DNA of 64,000 nt from NCBI GenBank assembly GCA_965225955.1, contig CBDDBX010000009.1, forward strand, positions 1 through 64,000. Direction: 5' to 3'. The notes under the pieces are model-generated. The model saw only the letters and a list, made by a program, of their open reading frames with translations, made no database searches and was not told where the DNA came from. Positions 9,217 through 18,044 of this stretch are shown one piece after another (the stretch's first letter is position 1; the number at the start of each line of letters is the position of its first letter). The DNA comes from CBDDBX01 sp965225955 (GTDB lineage: Bacteria > Acidobacteriota > Aminicenantia > UBA2199). A program made the position numbers and the translations under genes.

Positions 9217-10784
9217 GCTTCTGAATCTGATCTGTTTTTAAGCAGCCAGAATATTGAAACTACAAGAATAAGAAACAGAAGTATAAAAATTACAGATACA
9301 AGCCCGGGTTCTTCAAACACCCGGGTTAACAGCAGACGGTTTTTAAAAGGGAAACTCCAGTGGGCTGTTACAGGGGAATAGACCGGGTCCCATAAAAGAA
9401 GATCGTAATAGTCTTCTATTCCTTCCTTAAGAAAAGCTTTGTGGAAGGCAAGATATTTCAGCATCAGATATTTACTGTAATCTGCGTAATTGACTATAAC
9501 TCCACTGATGGATATTACAAAACCCGCAGATATAGTGAAGATTTTTATAAGCTTCATAAGAAATGATCGGGGAGTATTGTCAAACAGATAGACAGCAGGT
9601 AGCAGAAGAACCGGAAGTACCGGCATAAGGAATCTGGGGCCCCAGCACCATCCTCCTTCCCACATATACCATTTAGCATAGAAGGCTACAAAAACAGTGA
9701 TGGACAGGAGACCAAAAATAGTTGTGCTCCGACTCTTTTTAAGAGCAAAACCCAGGCCTGCCATTGTGAGAATAACCATTGGAACATATATAAAAAGTCC
9801 CCTTCCGTTACTGAATAGAAGCCCCCAGGCTCCTTTTGAGAAAGGTGTTGTCCAGTAAGCAACATGCTTGCCATAGCCGGTGTCAAAAGGATTGCCAAAT
9901 CTGAAAAAGTTATAAAGAGGGTATAGTAAACCTATTGAGAGGGAAGCGATACCAAATCCTGCAACAGGCTTCAGTTTATCCTTAATATTACCTGAAAGAT
10001 CTGTCAGAACTATAACTGCGTAGGGAATGAGCAGAATAATATGGGCTGCTTTTGTCAGAAATGAAAGACCAAACAGAGCACCTGCAATAGAGTAGTTCAG
10101 TAAGGTTCTGCTGGTTCTGCCTCTCATTAAAAAATATATACTCCATATAATTGCAGCTGCAGCCAGAGGTTCAGAGAAGAACTCTCCGGCGTAATGCCAT
10201 AGAGGAGTTGTGAGACCACAAACTGTAGTGAACATAATGGCAGATACTCTGCCAGCTCCCATAAGAAGAGTAATCAGGAACATTGCAGTAAGAATCCCCG
10301 CAGTAATAAAACTATTTGTCCATGAAATAATATAAAAATTCCAGCACTGCTCAAAATCCCTCTCCTGATGGTTGGGATAGTATGGTGTGTTAAGTAACAT
10401 TGTTTTCGGTTTCCCGTCTTCGTCTGGGATGGAGATTTTTACTCCGCTGTTCAGAAGAAGACGCCTATCTCCTTCTCCTGTTAAAGGATAGAGAGCTTTA
10501 GCTGCAATAGCTGCGGGAACAGATATAAGAGAGGTACCCGGTGCAAACCATGGATAGAGTCGGGAGACTCCTGTTTTGTGATCAGTAACAGTTTTGCCTC
10601 CAAAATCCTTTCTCTGGGCTATGGGTTCAACATCCAGTCTGAAAGAGAGGAAACTGTTAGCGAGTTTAGCCATTATTACTCCGTCCGGTGTGTTTATAAA
10701 TGCCGGTGTAGTAATGATATAGAGTGAAGAGAACATAAAGAACAAGATGATAGCTGTTTTAAGATTCTTACTGGATACTTTCAT
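9213..10784 (-). CDS. Polytopic membrane protein, GT-C glycosyltransferase-like
   Basis: 523 residues with ten or more hydrophobic helices. After the first helix comes an extracytoplasmic loop carrying TPDGVIMAKLANSF and later LYPWFAPGTSLISVPAAI; the middle loop has MWEGGWCWGPRFLMPVLPVLLLPAVYLF. This arrangement (acidic first loop, GPRFLMPVLPVLL segment) resembles lipid-phosphate-sugar-using GT-C enzymes of the PMT/ArnT type, where an Asp in the first loop is catalytic. No donor or acceptor can be deduced. The start ATG at 10784 has a GGAAG-like site upstream. It overlaps the end of the permease gene by four bases. Confidence 0.6.
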   Translation of the reverse strand: MKVSSKNLKTAIILFFMFSSLYIITTPAFINTPDGVIMAKLANSFLSFRLDVEPIAQRKDFGGKTVTDHKTGVSRLYPWFAPGTSLISVPAAIAAKALYPLTGEGDRRLLLNSGVKISIPDEDGKPKTMLLNTPYYPNHQERDFEQCWNFYIISWTNSFITAGILTAMFLITLLMGAGRVSAIMFTTVCGLTTPLWHYAGEFFSEPLAAAAIIWSIYFLMRGRTSRTLLNYSIAGALFGLSFLTKAAHIILLIPYAVIVLTDLSGNIKDKLKPVAGFGIASLSIGLLYPLYNFFRFGNPFDTGYGKHVAYWTTPFSKGAWGLLFSNGRGLFIYVPMVILTMAGLGFALKKSRSTTIFGLLSITVFVAFYAKWYMWEGGWCWGPRFLMPVLPVLLLPAVYLFDNTPRSFLMKLIKIFTISAGFVISISGVIVNYADYSKYLMLKYLAFHKAFLKEGIEDYYDLLLWDPVYSPVTAHWSFPFKNRLLLTRVFEEPGLVSVIFILLFLILVVSIFWLLKNRSDSEA

Positions 10785-10926
10785 TAGTTACTTCCCTGAA
10801 CCAGAGGCGGTTTCACTAAATTCTATTTTAAGGAGCCATATAAGTCAAATTACCAGGAAAAATTATTTTTTAAGTAAACCTTTTCATAGTTAAGGCTGTC
10901 TTAGTAAGTGTAAATCGGAGGATGAA

Positions 10927-10992
10927 ATGATTAAATATATAAAAACAGTAGCAAGGCTCCTGATTCTTCTTATCCTCATGTGTCTGGGTTAG
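10927..10992 (+). CDS. Tiny hydrophobic peptide ending at an in-frame TAG (possible broken small gene)
   Basis: A GGAGG site at 10917-10921 precedes ATG 10927, which opens a 21-codon frame with one membrane-like helix (VARLLILLILMCL). The TAG at 10990 replaces a codon in a frame that stays open to 11169 and reads TGGIGYSLVFSSLKNIGKRE, which looks protein-like and amphipathic. A CAG to TAG change would explain this, making it a small membrane protein with a nonsense mutation. However the longer frame also runs through the hairpin at 11113-11134, so the true C-terminus is uncertain. The rest of 10785-11147 (363 bases) holds nothing else that I can support. Confidence 0.3.
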   Translation: MIKYIKTVARLLILLILMCLG

Positions 10993-11112
10993 ACAGGAGG
11001 AATCGGGTACAGCCTGGTATTCAGCTCTCTTAAAAATATTGGAAAACGGGAAATATTGTTTACGGAAATTCTACAGATTCTCCTCTCTGGAGAGTCTGAT
11101 AATATAGATAAA

Positions 11113-11134
11113 CGCCTCCGGGACACCGGAGGCG
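11113..11134. terminator. Bidirectional hairpin terminator
   Basis: A 9-bp G+C-rich stem (11113-11121 with 11126-11134) and a GACA loop. T-rich sequence follows on the plus strand (11137-11150) and a milder T-rich stretch on the minus strand, just after the stop of the leftward lipoprotein gene at 11148. It can end both the small rightward unit and the lipoprotein transcript. Confidence 0.7.
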
Positions 11135-11147
11135 CTGTATTCTTCTT

Positions 11148-13040
11148 TTACTTCATGTTCTGCTTATAAAGTTCATCTGCTTCCCTGTAACACTGACGTA
11201 ACTGCTCAGGTGTTAACAGGTAGACCTGTGAAAATGGAGATTTTTTGTCTGAATAGGACACTATTTTATCTCTATTCTTTTTAATCCATTCTATAGCTGT
11301 TTCTGCAATTTTAATATTAGCCTGATCGTGTCCGCTTTTACTGTTTTTGCTTATTGTTCCTATCATCTGGGCCAGTTCCATTCGTGGAGCAGTTGCAAAA
11401 GTGATTTGGGAAAGTTTCGCTCTGAACTCCCTTTCAGTATTACTCCAGCTTTTAAAATCTTTTGCAAAGTACTTCTGATCAATAGCGTGTCTGCCTTCAT
11501 GGGCAAAAATTGAAGCCTCTACTCTGCAACGGGCATATTCCTGTAGAAATGCAAGTTTAAGAGCAGAACCGGTAAGTCCGTGTGACTTCAATTTTACATA
11601 GATTGAATTAATTCCATCATTCCACAGCTTTTTTGATAACCCTGCAGCAGTTGCGTAGATATCAGTATCAGCGGGTAGTGCAAGGAATTTTTCTATATCT
11701 CTCCTGTTTTCTTCTATCTCTTCAGGATTGGTAATGGAAGTCCAGGCTTCAAAAGGGCCATCAAGATATGCGCTTCTTACTCTTATTATCTCATTGGCAG
11801 TAGCTGTGCCTCCTATACCACGACCCCAGAACCAGGTTGAGTATCCAATGGATTCCATCATATCCACCTGAGTGTAGGTGAAATCTGCTTCATATTTGTA
11901 CTGCTCTATCTTCTTAACTTCCTGATTTACAATTAAGCCCAAACCAAGTACATAACCGCTGTAATTACCTGTACCTCCGGTAAATTCGAAGGCTCCAAAG
12001 AGTTTACGCATTTCCATCATATAGTTCAGCTCGCTATATTCTTTACCTTTAACGGCAGAGAGACTGTTCCACATCTTTTTTCTTCTGTTCTCCAGCCATT
12101 TTTTGTACTTATCAACATTCTCATTTTTAAGAGAGATCTGCCTGTAATACTCATCTGTTGTTTTTTTTGCATCAATCAGGTACTGTGCAAACTCCAGAAT
12201 ATCTGCTGTTTCAGAATCATACCTGCTTTTATCACAGTGAGCCTGACTGTATCTGTAAGCCATTCTATACAATCTTGAAGCTCCAAGAGCTTTTATTAAT
12301 TCATTCTGCTCATCTGCTGAAGGAGAAGCGCCTTTAAGATAAGTGATAGCTTTCTTCAGTTTCTCTGAAGCATTTTTAAAATATGGGTAGGGATAATCCA
12401 TACTGGAAATATGAAAATATGATTGCCAGGCTTTCTGGAAATTTTCACCATTATTAAGAAGGAGTGACAGCCCCATAAGTAATCTGGAAGGAGCAGGAGC
12501 ACCTGAATCAGCTTCCAGAATTTTAAGAAGAACTGTTTCTGCTTTTTTCATATTATCTATATTGAGAGGTTCATTCTTTTCTATATTAACAAGAGACATC
12601 TTATAAATAGTTGAAGCAAACTCCAGATCAGCTTCACGCTTTTCCTGTTCGTTAGTTGCAAAACCCTTAGCCTTTTCTGAAGCTTCAAGGGATTTCAGGT
12701 AGTTGCGGGCTTTTCTTTCTATAATACTTATATCAATCCATACTGATGACCTGTTAAGACCAAGAGAATCAGCTTCCATTAACCTGACAATTGCTGAGGG
12801 ATAATTGTGATGGAATTTCCAGTCCCTCCAGGCAAGGGTTTTTAAGATCTTGTATCTCAGTTTTTTATTTAAAGACTTACTTTTAAGCATCCCTTTAAGG
12901 ATCAGCTCAGATTTCTGGAGATCCAGCTTCTGAAAAGCTCTGGCAGCAGATTCGTAACTGAGTTCTTTCTTATTGTTACTGCACCCAGTGAGAAATAGAA
13001 ATGATGAAATTAGAAAAAATAGAATAAACGATTTACGCAT
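11148..13040 (-). CDS. Predicted zinc-peptidase lipoprotein (HExxH) with helical-repeat N-terminus
   Basis: The frame is open to 13085, but ATG 13040 has a GGAG site seven bases upstream and starts a clean lipoprotein signal: basic MRKS, a hydrophobic core and the lipobox LTGC. The 630-residue product has TPR-like helices over residues 25-320 (repeated Ala/Leu/Tyr spacing) and, near residue 514, SIFAHEGRHAIDQKYF, an HExxH zinc-peptidase motif (His514, Glu515, His518). I do not recognise the family. Orientation by lipoprotein signal puts it in the inner or outer membrane facing the periplasm or outside. The decayed GntR gene ends 11 bases upstream, so the two once formed an operon and GntR may have been its regulator. 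Confidence 0.65.
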   Translation of the reverse strand: MRKSFILFFLISSFLFLTGCSNNKKELSYESAARAFQKLDLQKSELILKGMLKSKSLNKKLRYKILKTLAWRDWKFHHNYPSAIVRLMEADSLGLNRSSVWIDISIIERKARNYLKSLEASEKAKGFATNEQEKREADLEFASTIYKMSLVNIEKNEPLNIDNMKKAETVLLKILEADSGAPAPSRLLMGLSLLLNNGENFQKAWQSYFHISSMDYPYPYFKNASEKLKKAITYLKGASPSADEQNELIKALGASRLYRMAYRYSQAHCDKSRYDSETADILEFAQYLIDAKKTTDEYYRQISLKNENVDKYKKWLENRRKKMWNSLSAVKGKEYSELNYMMEMRKLFGAFEFTGGTGNYSGYVLGLGLIVNQEVKKIEQYKYEADFTYTQVDMMESIGYSTWFWGRGIGGTATANEIIRVRSAYLDGPFEAWTSITNPEEIEENRRDIEKFLALPADTDIYATAAGLSKKLWNDGINSIYVKLKSHGLTGSALKLAFLQEYARCRVEASIFAHEGRHAIDQKYFAKDFKSWSNTEREFRAKLSQITFATAPRMELAQMIGTISKNSKSGHDQANIKIAETAIEWIKKNRDKIVSYSDKKSPFSQVYLLTPEQLRQCYREADELYKQNMK

Positions 13041-13051
13041 CTTTATACTCC

Positions 13052-14023
13052 TTATACTCCTTGTTTTTTTATAACTCTGTTCCACATATTCCTGTTACCA
13101 AGATAGTTGAGATCCTTTCTGTTAAGTTGATATACAACCTTAAAAACATCCGGTGCACTCTGCTCCTCTTCTGTCAGCTGTGACCATACCCTTGGAGTGA
13201 ATAGCAGGGGAGTTGTACCATCTGATTTGTGTATCAGTTCATTAGCCTCATTAACTATTGCTGTTTTTATCCCATATTTTTCCTGAGAAAATATCTGCCT
13301 CAGATCAGCATGGATAGCAAGAGACTGCTCTTCACTCTGATCACAGACCGTAATAGTTATTTTTCCTTTATCCGAACAGAATCTCTCTATATCATCTCTT
13401 ATCTTTAATGATGGAGAAATAGATACAAAAGTAATTCTGTGAAACTGCTCTGGCCATTTTGACCTGATATCGTTAAAGTGAAAATATGTCGAAAATAATA
13501 TTCCCTTCAGGTAAAAGCCCCTCATGACTAAGCAACAGAGGATTAATATTTGCATCCCAGGAAGCAGAGATCTGTGCAATATGATCGTTAATCTGGGAAC
13601 TGTTACACTCAATAAACCAGTTAGGCTGCTCAGTTAAGGTTGTTAGACCAGCTCCTCTCTCTATCAGTGAAACAATCTCTTCAGGAGAAAGATTAAAACG
13701 ATTCTTAGCTTCAGAAACAGTAGACCTTATAAAAGAATCAATCTCCTCAGCATCATGAAGAGTAACCTCAGACAAATTACTCGTAACAATAGCCCCAAGA
13801 GGGCGTCGGATCTCAATAAGACCAAGAAGCTCAAGCTCCTTATAAGCATGTCTGATAGTATGCATATGAATATTTCCACTCATCAGCCAGAGCTCTGATA
13901 GAAGGAAGGCGCTCACCCTCCTTAATATTACCTGTAGCAATCTGGTACTTAATAATCTCCATAACCTGAATATAAAGAGGGAATATTGCTCTCTTTCCTG
14001 AAATCTTCAAATTTTATCTTCAT
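13052..14023 (-). pseudogene. GntR-family transcriptional regulator, at least three frameshifts
   Basis: From ATG 14023 the minus strand encodes KIKFEDFRKESNIP, then in a second frame LYIQVMEIIKYQIATGNI and GERLPSIRALADE, then in a third NIHMHTIRHAYKELELLGLIE: together the complete winged-helix DNA-binding domain of a GntR repressor. The C-terminal effector region continues in the frame ending near 13473 and then in the frame ending at 13052 (STYFHFNDIRSKWPEQFHRI). One-base changes near 13983, 13885 and 13490 restore about 320 residues. It is the most damaged gene in the window and lies beside the inverted-repeat element, which may be chance. Effector unknown. Confidence 0.7.
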
Positions 14024-14068
14024 GACTCTATGTTATATAACATTGTAACATAAGTCAATAGAGTGATG

Positions 14069-14405
14069 GGGACGGTACCTAAAAATATATAATTTTTTTA
14101 TTTTCGGTAAGAAGATTTTGTAATTGAGGTTAGATGGGATAATTACAAAACTGATGCGCCTGATAAGCCTGTAAATATATAAAATAATCTTCAAATATCC
14201 ATAATCTGATTATTTAAAAACCAGTTATGTTGATAATCTGGCCCCTTATCTAATAAGGGTAAGCCTATTTCAGAATTGCTTACATTTACTCCATTTTCTC
14301 TTTAAACCCTCTCAATACGGACTTTCGGGATATTTCCGAAAAAAAACTCTTTGAGGTGATTTCAGAGTTAATTCAAAAAAATTATATATTTTTAGGTACC
14401 GTCCC
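14069..14405. mobile_element. 337-bp non-coding element with perfect 31-bp terminal inverted repeats
   Basis: The left end 14069-14099 and right end 14375-14405 are exact reverse complements over 31 bases. Each end starts (G)GGGACGGTACCT and continues into an A+T-rich part. The inside (14100-14374) has no convincing reading frame but has two small hairpins, one around CCCCTTATCTAATAAGGG. The same 25 outer bases occur at both ends of the element at 25612-25751, so this is a family and not a chance palindrome. A transposase is absent, as expected of a MITE mobilised in trans. I recall GGGGACGGT-type ends near IS200-like/REP-associated transposases elsewhere, but could not check. It lies 23 bases upstream of the ilv promoter. 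Confidence 0.75.
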
Positions 14406-14428
14406 TCTATATAAAATTTTGTTTCTAC

Positions 14429-14457
14429 TTGACATAACGTGGTGACTGTTTTAAAAT
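14429..14457 (+). promoter_or_regulatory. Sigma-70-type promoter of the ilv operon
   Basis: TTGACA (14429-14434), 17-base spacer, TAAAAT (14452-14457): a perfect -35, an ideal spacer and five of six -10 bases. Transcription would start near 14464, about 24 bases before the leader-peptide start codon. It begins only 23 bases outside the right end of the inverted-repeat element. Confidence 0.8.
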
Positions 14458-14487
14458 CCCTGACAATAAGTCGAAAGGAGGCTACAA

Positions 14488-14643
14488 ATGGTCATTAATA
14501 ACGTCAAAATTAAAATTACAGGAATTATTTCAATTATTATCGTCGTTATTCTAAGTCTATCTGTCAGTCTACCTGGAAACGATCTATCATTAGCTGGTTC
14601 TGGTCTGCAATCCCGATCTCAAGCGGATACGGCACTGCAATAA
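14488..14643 (+). CDS. ilv operon leader peptide (attenuator peptide)
   Basis: AAGGAGG at 14475-14481 sits six bases before ATG 14488, which opens a 51-codon frame ending TAA at 14641-14643. Of the first 28 residues 17 are Ile, Val or Leu (nine Ile, five Val, three Leu), with the run GIISIIIVVILSLSVSL. Leucine is read mostly by CTA (residues 22, 24, 28, 33), a codon that is scarce in the surrounding genes, and valine mostly by GTC. This is the composition of a ribosome-stalling leader peptide for a branched-chain amino-acid operon, comparable in logic to enterobacterial ilv/leu leaders. It has no other recognisable function and is followed by mutually exclusive RNA pairings and by ilvB. Confidence 0.85.
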   Translation: MVINNVKIKITGIISIIIVVILSLSVSLPGNDLSLAGSGLQSRSQADTALQ

Positions 14644-14820
14644 TCCATGAACTGCATTAAAAACATTTAGAGTTTTCCTGAGCACTACCGGTCTGTTCTT
14701 TTTTCCGGTGGTGTTGTGACTATATCTATATGCTTTTTTTCTGCAGTGCAGTTAAAGACGCAGACTCATGAATGAATCAGTAAAAAAACTTCTCTGTGGC
14801 TACTGGTCTGCACTTTTTCT
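14632..14820 (+). promoter_or_regulatory. Transcription attenuator between leader peptide and ilvB
   Basis: GCACTGCA at 14632-14639, inside the last codons of the leader peptide, is complementary to TGCAGTGC at 14742-14749. The overlapping AGTGCAG at 14745-14751 is instead complementary to CTGCACT at 14808-14814, which is followed by TTTTT. A ribosome stalled on the upstream Ile/Val/Leu codons would leave the first pairing free (antitermination); a ribosome that reaches the stop would cover 14632-14639 and allow the second (termination). A further 9-bp hairpin at 14683-14713 could be a pause site. An alternative terminator stem is 14760-14765 with 14806-14811. Pairings were found by eye, without folding energies. 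Confidence 0.55.
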
Positions 14821-14867
14821 GTACTGCTTTTTCAAACCATTGAAACTAAGTCAGATGAGGTGAATCA

Positions 14868-16529
14868 ATGAAATTGAATGGTGCTGAAATTGTTGTTGAA
14901 TGTTTAAAGAAGGAGAAGGTAGATACACTCTTCTGTTACATAGGAGGAGCTGTAATTCCTGTTTTTGATCAGCTTCTCGTCAGGGGTAAGGAGATACGTC
15001 AGATCCGTCCTGTTCATGAGCAGGGTGGAGTTCACGGGGCTGATGGTTATGCCAGGGCTACTGGTAAAACCGGGGTTATGCTTGTTACTTCAGGGCCTGG
15101 GGCGACTAATACTGTTACTGGTATTGCAACTGCTTTTATGGATTCTGTGCCTCTGGTTGTTATTTCAGGTCAGATTGCGAGATCCAGAATTGGAAGTGAC
15201 GCTTTTCAGGAAGCTGATGTTATGGGAATGACTCTTCCTTTTACAAAAGAGTCTATTTTTATTGAAGATGTATCTGAGGTTGAGGAGGCTGTGCACAGAG
15301 CTTTCAGAATTGCTTCTGCCGGCAGGCCCGGGCCTGTAGTTGTGGATATTCCTGTTGATGTTCAGGTGCAGGAAACTGAGTATTATGGAAAAGGTAGTGA
15401 TTGGGAGGAGTCTTCTGTTCCTTTGATTAGTGAGGAAGATATTGAGAAGGTTGCTTCAATGCTTGAAAACTCAAGACGTCCACTACTGCTTACAGGAGGC
15501 GGAGTTTCCTTTACCGGGGCTTCTGATGTGGTACAGAGGTTTATCGAAAAGTACAGAATCCCTGTGGTAACTACTGTAATGGGGCGGGGTATATGCTCTG
15601 ATTCTTCTCTTTACTTTGGTGGCGTTGGTATGCACGGCCTTATGGAGGCAAATTTTGGAGTTCAGAATTGTGATCTTCTGATTGCTCTGGGAGTCAGGTT
15701 CAGTGACCGTATAACAGGAGATAAGATCTCTTTTGCCAGAAGTGCGTCGGTTATTCATGTGGATATCGATGAAGCTGAGCTTGATAAGAATGTTGTTGCT
15801 GATCTGGCTGTTAAAGGTTATGCGGGGGAGTTTATTGAGGCTCTTATGGAGAGAAAGCCTGATGTAGGCAAGCTTGATAGCTGGATTGCTGAGCTTGAAG
15901 AGTGTAGAAAAGCTCACTCGAAAGATTTTTCAAGTGGTGAATTTATAAGACCTGAAGCTGCTGTTATGGAGCTTGGTGAAGTTTTTGGAAAAGATAGTCT
16001 TGTGGTTTCAGATGTTGGACAGAACCAGATGTGGGTTGCTCAATACTATCCTTTTGGGAAACCCGGGAGGTTTCTGACTTCGGGAGGCCTTGGAACGATG
16101 GGGTATGCGTTGCCTGCAGCTGCAGGAGCAGCACTATCTGGTGAGGCTGTGCTGATGGTTGCGGGGGACGGTGGCTTTCAGATGAATATTCAGGAACTGG
16201 CTACAGTTTCGGGATATAAGCTCCCGGTAAAGATGGTTATTTTTGATAATGGGCGTCTCGGAATGGTAAGGCAGTGGCAGGATCTTATGTGTGAAGGACG
16301 ACACGCAGGAACGGTGCTTAACGATAATCCCGATTTTGTTGCCATAACAAGAGCTTATGGGATTCCTGCAATCAGGGTTACTACTGCTGATGAGTTCAGA
16401 AGTGGGGTCAGGTGGCTGGCAGATCAGGGAGGAGCAGCACTTCTTCAGGTTGTTGTTGAATCTGAAGAGAATGTACTGCCGATGGTGCCTTCGGGCAAAT
16501 CTCTGGATGATGTATTAACGAAAATATAA
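14868..16529 (+). CDS. ilvB: Acetolactate synthase large (catalytic) subunit
   Basis: 553 residues, a full-length acetohydroxyacid synthase large subunit. It joins two pyruvates, or pyruvate and 2-oxobutyrate, in the first common step of valine/leucine and isoleucine synthesis, using thiamine diphosphate, magnesium and FAD. The catalytic Glu is in RPVHEQGGVHGADGYARATG near residue 50; the thiamine diphosphate/Mg motif is GDGGFQMNIQELATV running to FDNGRLGMVRQWQ in the C-terminal third. The start ATG 14868 has a GAGGTGA site upstream and follows the attenuator. The regulatory subunit gene begins 12 bases after its stop. Expression is expected to rise when charged Ile, Val or Leu tRNA is scarce. 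Confidence 0.95.
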   Translation: MKLNGAEIVVECLKKEKVDTLFCYIGGAVIPVFDQLLVRGKEIRQIRPVHEQGGVHGADGYARATGKTGVMLVTSGPGATNTVTGIATAFMDSVPLVVISGQIARSRIGSDAFQEADVMGMTLPFTKESIFIEDVSEVEEAVHRAFRIASAGRPGPVVVDIPVDVQVQETEYYGKGSDWEESSVPLISEEDIEKVASMLENSRRPLLLTGGGVSFTGASDVVQRFIEKYRIPVVTTVMGRGICSDSSLYFGGVGMHGLMEANFGVQNCDLLIALGVRFSDRITGDKISFARSASVIHVDIDEAELDKNVVADLAVKGYAGEFIEALMERKPDVGKLDSWIAELEECRKAHSKDFSSGEFIRPEAAVMELGEVFGKDSLVVSDVGQNQMWVAQYYPFGKPGRFLTSGGLGTMGYALPAAAGAALSGEAVLMVAGDGGFQMNIQELATVSGYKLPVKMVIFDNGRLGMVRQWQDLMCEGRHAGTVLNDNPDFVAITRAYGIPAIRVTTADEFRSGVRWLADQGGAALLQVVVESEENVLPMVPSGKSLDDVLTKI

Positions 16530-16541
16530 AGGAGGCCTGAA

Positions 16542-17030
16542 ATGGCAGATAAGATGGAAAAACAGATTCTTCTTGTTGTGATGAGAGACCGGCCTGGAGC
16601 ATTACAGAAGGTTACGGGGCTTATTGCAAGGAGAGGTTACAGGGTTGATAGTATGAATTTTAACAGAGTTCAGGAGAAAGGAACTATAAAACTATCTGCT
16701 CTTGTTCATGCAAATGAGGCTGAAGCTGAGCAGTTGAGAAGGCAGGTGTCCAAAATTATCGATACTCTTGAAGTGGAAGTACTTGGAGAGGGGCACAGAG
16801 CCACAGCAGATATGGCACTCATCAGAATTGCACTGTGCAATGGTGATCAGAATAGTCTTATGGGACTGATTAACGGGTTTGAAGCAAGGATTGTAGGTTC
16901 AACTGGTAAGGATATTACTGTAAGGATGGCAGATGCCCCTGACAGAATCGATTCGTTTATAAGTCTGGTACCTGGTGAAAGAATTGTCGAACTTTCCAGA
17001 ACAGGTGTTACAGCACTGAAACAGATATAA
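16542..17030 (+). CDS. ilvN: Acetolactate synthase small (regulatory) subunit
   Basis: 162 residues. The N-terminal half is an ACT domain beginning QILLVVMRDRPGALQKVTGLIARRGYRVDSMNF, the usual binding site of feedback inhibitor valine at the dimer interface; the C-terminal half (from about residue 85, ALIRIALCNGDQNSLMGLINGF) is the small-subunit-specific domain. It binds and activates the catalytic subunit encoded just upstream. A strong AAGGAGG site at 16530-16536 sets the start. Length matches the long IlvH/IlvN type (about 160 residues), not the short E. coli IlvN. The name ilvH would be equally acceptable. Confidence 0.92.
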   Translation: MADKMEKQILLVVMRDRPGALQKVTGLIARRGYRVDSMNFNRVQEKGTIKLSALVHANEAEAEQLRRQVSKIIDTLEVEVLGEGHRATADMALIRIALCNGDQNSLMGLINGFEARIVGSTGKDITVRMADAPDRIDSFISLVPGERIVELSRTGVTALKQI

Positions 17031-17045
17031 AAAAGGAGAAAGAAA

Positions 17046-18044
17046 ATGGCAGAAATCTATTATGAAAAGGATATGAATATGGAGCTTTTGAAAGAGCGTA
17101 AGATAGCGGTTATTGGCTATGGTAGCCAGGGACATGCCCATGCACTGAATCTTAAGGATAATGGTTTTGATGTAAGAGTTGGTCTTAAAAGCAGCAGTTT
17201 CAGTGTTGAAAAAGCAGAAGAAGCCGGGCTTAAGGTGTCAGGAGTTGCAGAAGCTGTCAGGGAATCTGATGTTGTTATGATTCTTGTACCGGATGAGGCT
17301 CAGAAGGATGTATTTGAAAAAGAGGTAGAACCAGGTCTTACTGAAGGGAATCTGTTGCTTTTTGCTCACGGTTTTGCTGTGCACTTCGGACAGATTGTAC
17401 CACCGGAAAATGTTGATGTAGCTCTGGTTGCTCCTAAAAGTCCGGGTCATATGGTTAGAAGACAGTTTGAAAAAGGAGCAGGGGTTCCGGCTCTTGTTGC
17501 AGTTCATCAGAACTATACGGGCAAAGCTCTGGAGTTATCTCTCTCTTATGCAGCAGGAATAGGTTCAGGTAGATCCGGTGTTTTAAAAACCACTTTCCCT
17601 GAAGAGACAGAAACAGATCTCTTTGGTGAACAGGCAGTTCTCTGTGGTGGGGTGACTTCATTGATGAAAGCTGGTTATGAGACTCTTGTGGAAGCGGGGT
17701 ATCAGCCGGAGATGGCATATTTCGAATGCATAAATGAGATGAAGCTAATCGTTGATATGATTTATGAGGGTGGTTTTGCTCATATGAGAGACTCTATCAG
17801 TAATACAGCTGAATATGGAGACTATATTACCCAGGAGAAGGTAATCGGAGAAGAAGCTAAAGCTGGAATGAGGGCTGTTCTTAAAGATATTCAGAATGGT
17901 ACTTTTGCTACTAACTGGGTTATGGAGAATTTAACCGGAAAAATCGGTTATACAAGAATGAAGGCTATGGAGCAGGATCACTCTCTGGAAACTGTGGGAG
18001 GTAAACTGAGAGAGATGATGACGGTTGCAAGGAGTGAAGAATGA
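17046..18044 (+). CDS. ilvC: Ketol-acid reductoisomerase
   Basis: 332 residues, the class I length. It isomerises and reduces acetolactate or acetohydroxybutyrate. The nucleotide-binding motif is GYGSQGHAHALNLKDNG near residue 20; the following loop VGLKSSSFSVEKAEEAG has Ser residues that normally favour NADPH phosphate binding. The knotted C-terminal domain carries the Mg ligands in EQAVLCGGVTSLMKAGYE and the conserved ECINEMKLIVDMIYEGGFAHMRDSISNTAEYG. The gene has an AAAAAGGAG site, starts 15 bases after ilvN and its stop overlaps the ilvD start (ATGA). Confidence 0.95.
   Translation: MAEIYYEKDMNMELLKERKIAVIGYGSQGHAHALNLKDNGFDVRVGLKSSSFSVEKAEEAGLKVSGVAEAVRESDVVMILVPDEAQKDVFEKEVEPGLTEGNLLLFAHGFAVHFGQIVPPENVDVALVAPKSPGHMVRRQFEKGAGVPALVAVHQNYTGKALELSLSYAAGIGSGRSGVLKTTFPEETETDLFGEQAVLCGGVTSLMKAGYETLVEAGYQPEMAYFECINEMKLIVDMIYEGGFAHMRDSISNTAEYGDYITQEKVIGEEAKAGMRAVLKDIQNGTFATNWVMENLTGKIGYTRMKAMEQDHSLETVGGKLREMMTVARSEE

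Noticed and set aside
9302..9328. G+C-rich inverted repeat CCCGGGTT...CACCCGGG as a terminator
   Set aside because: It lies within the coding sequence of the GT-C-like gene and is not followed by a T run; probably a chance palindrome.
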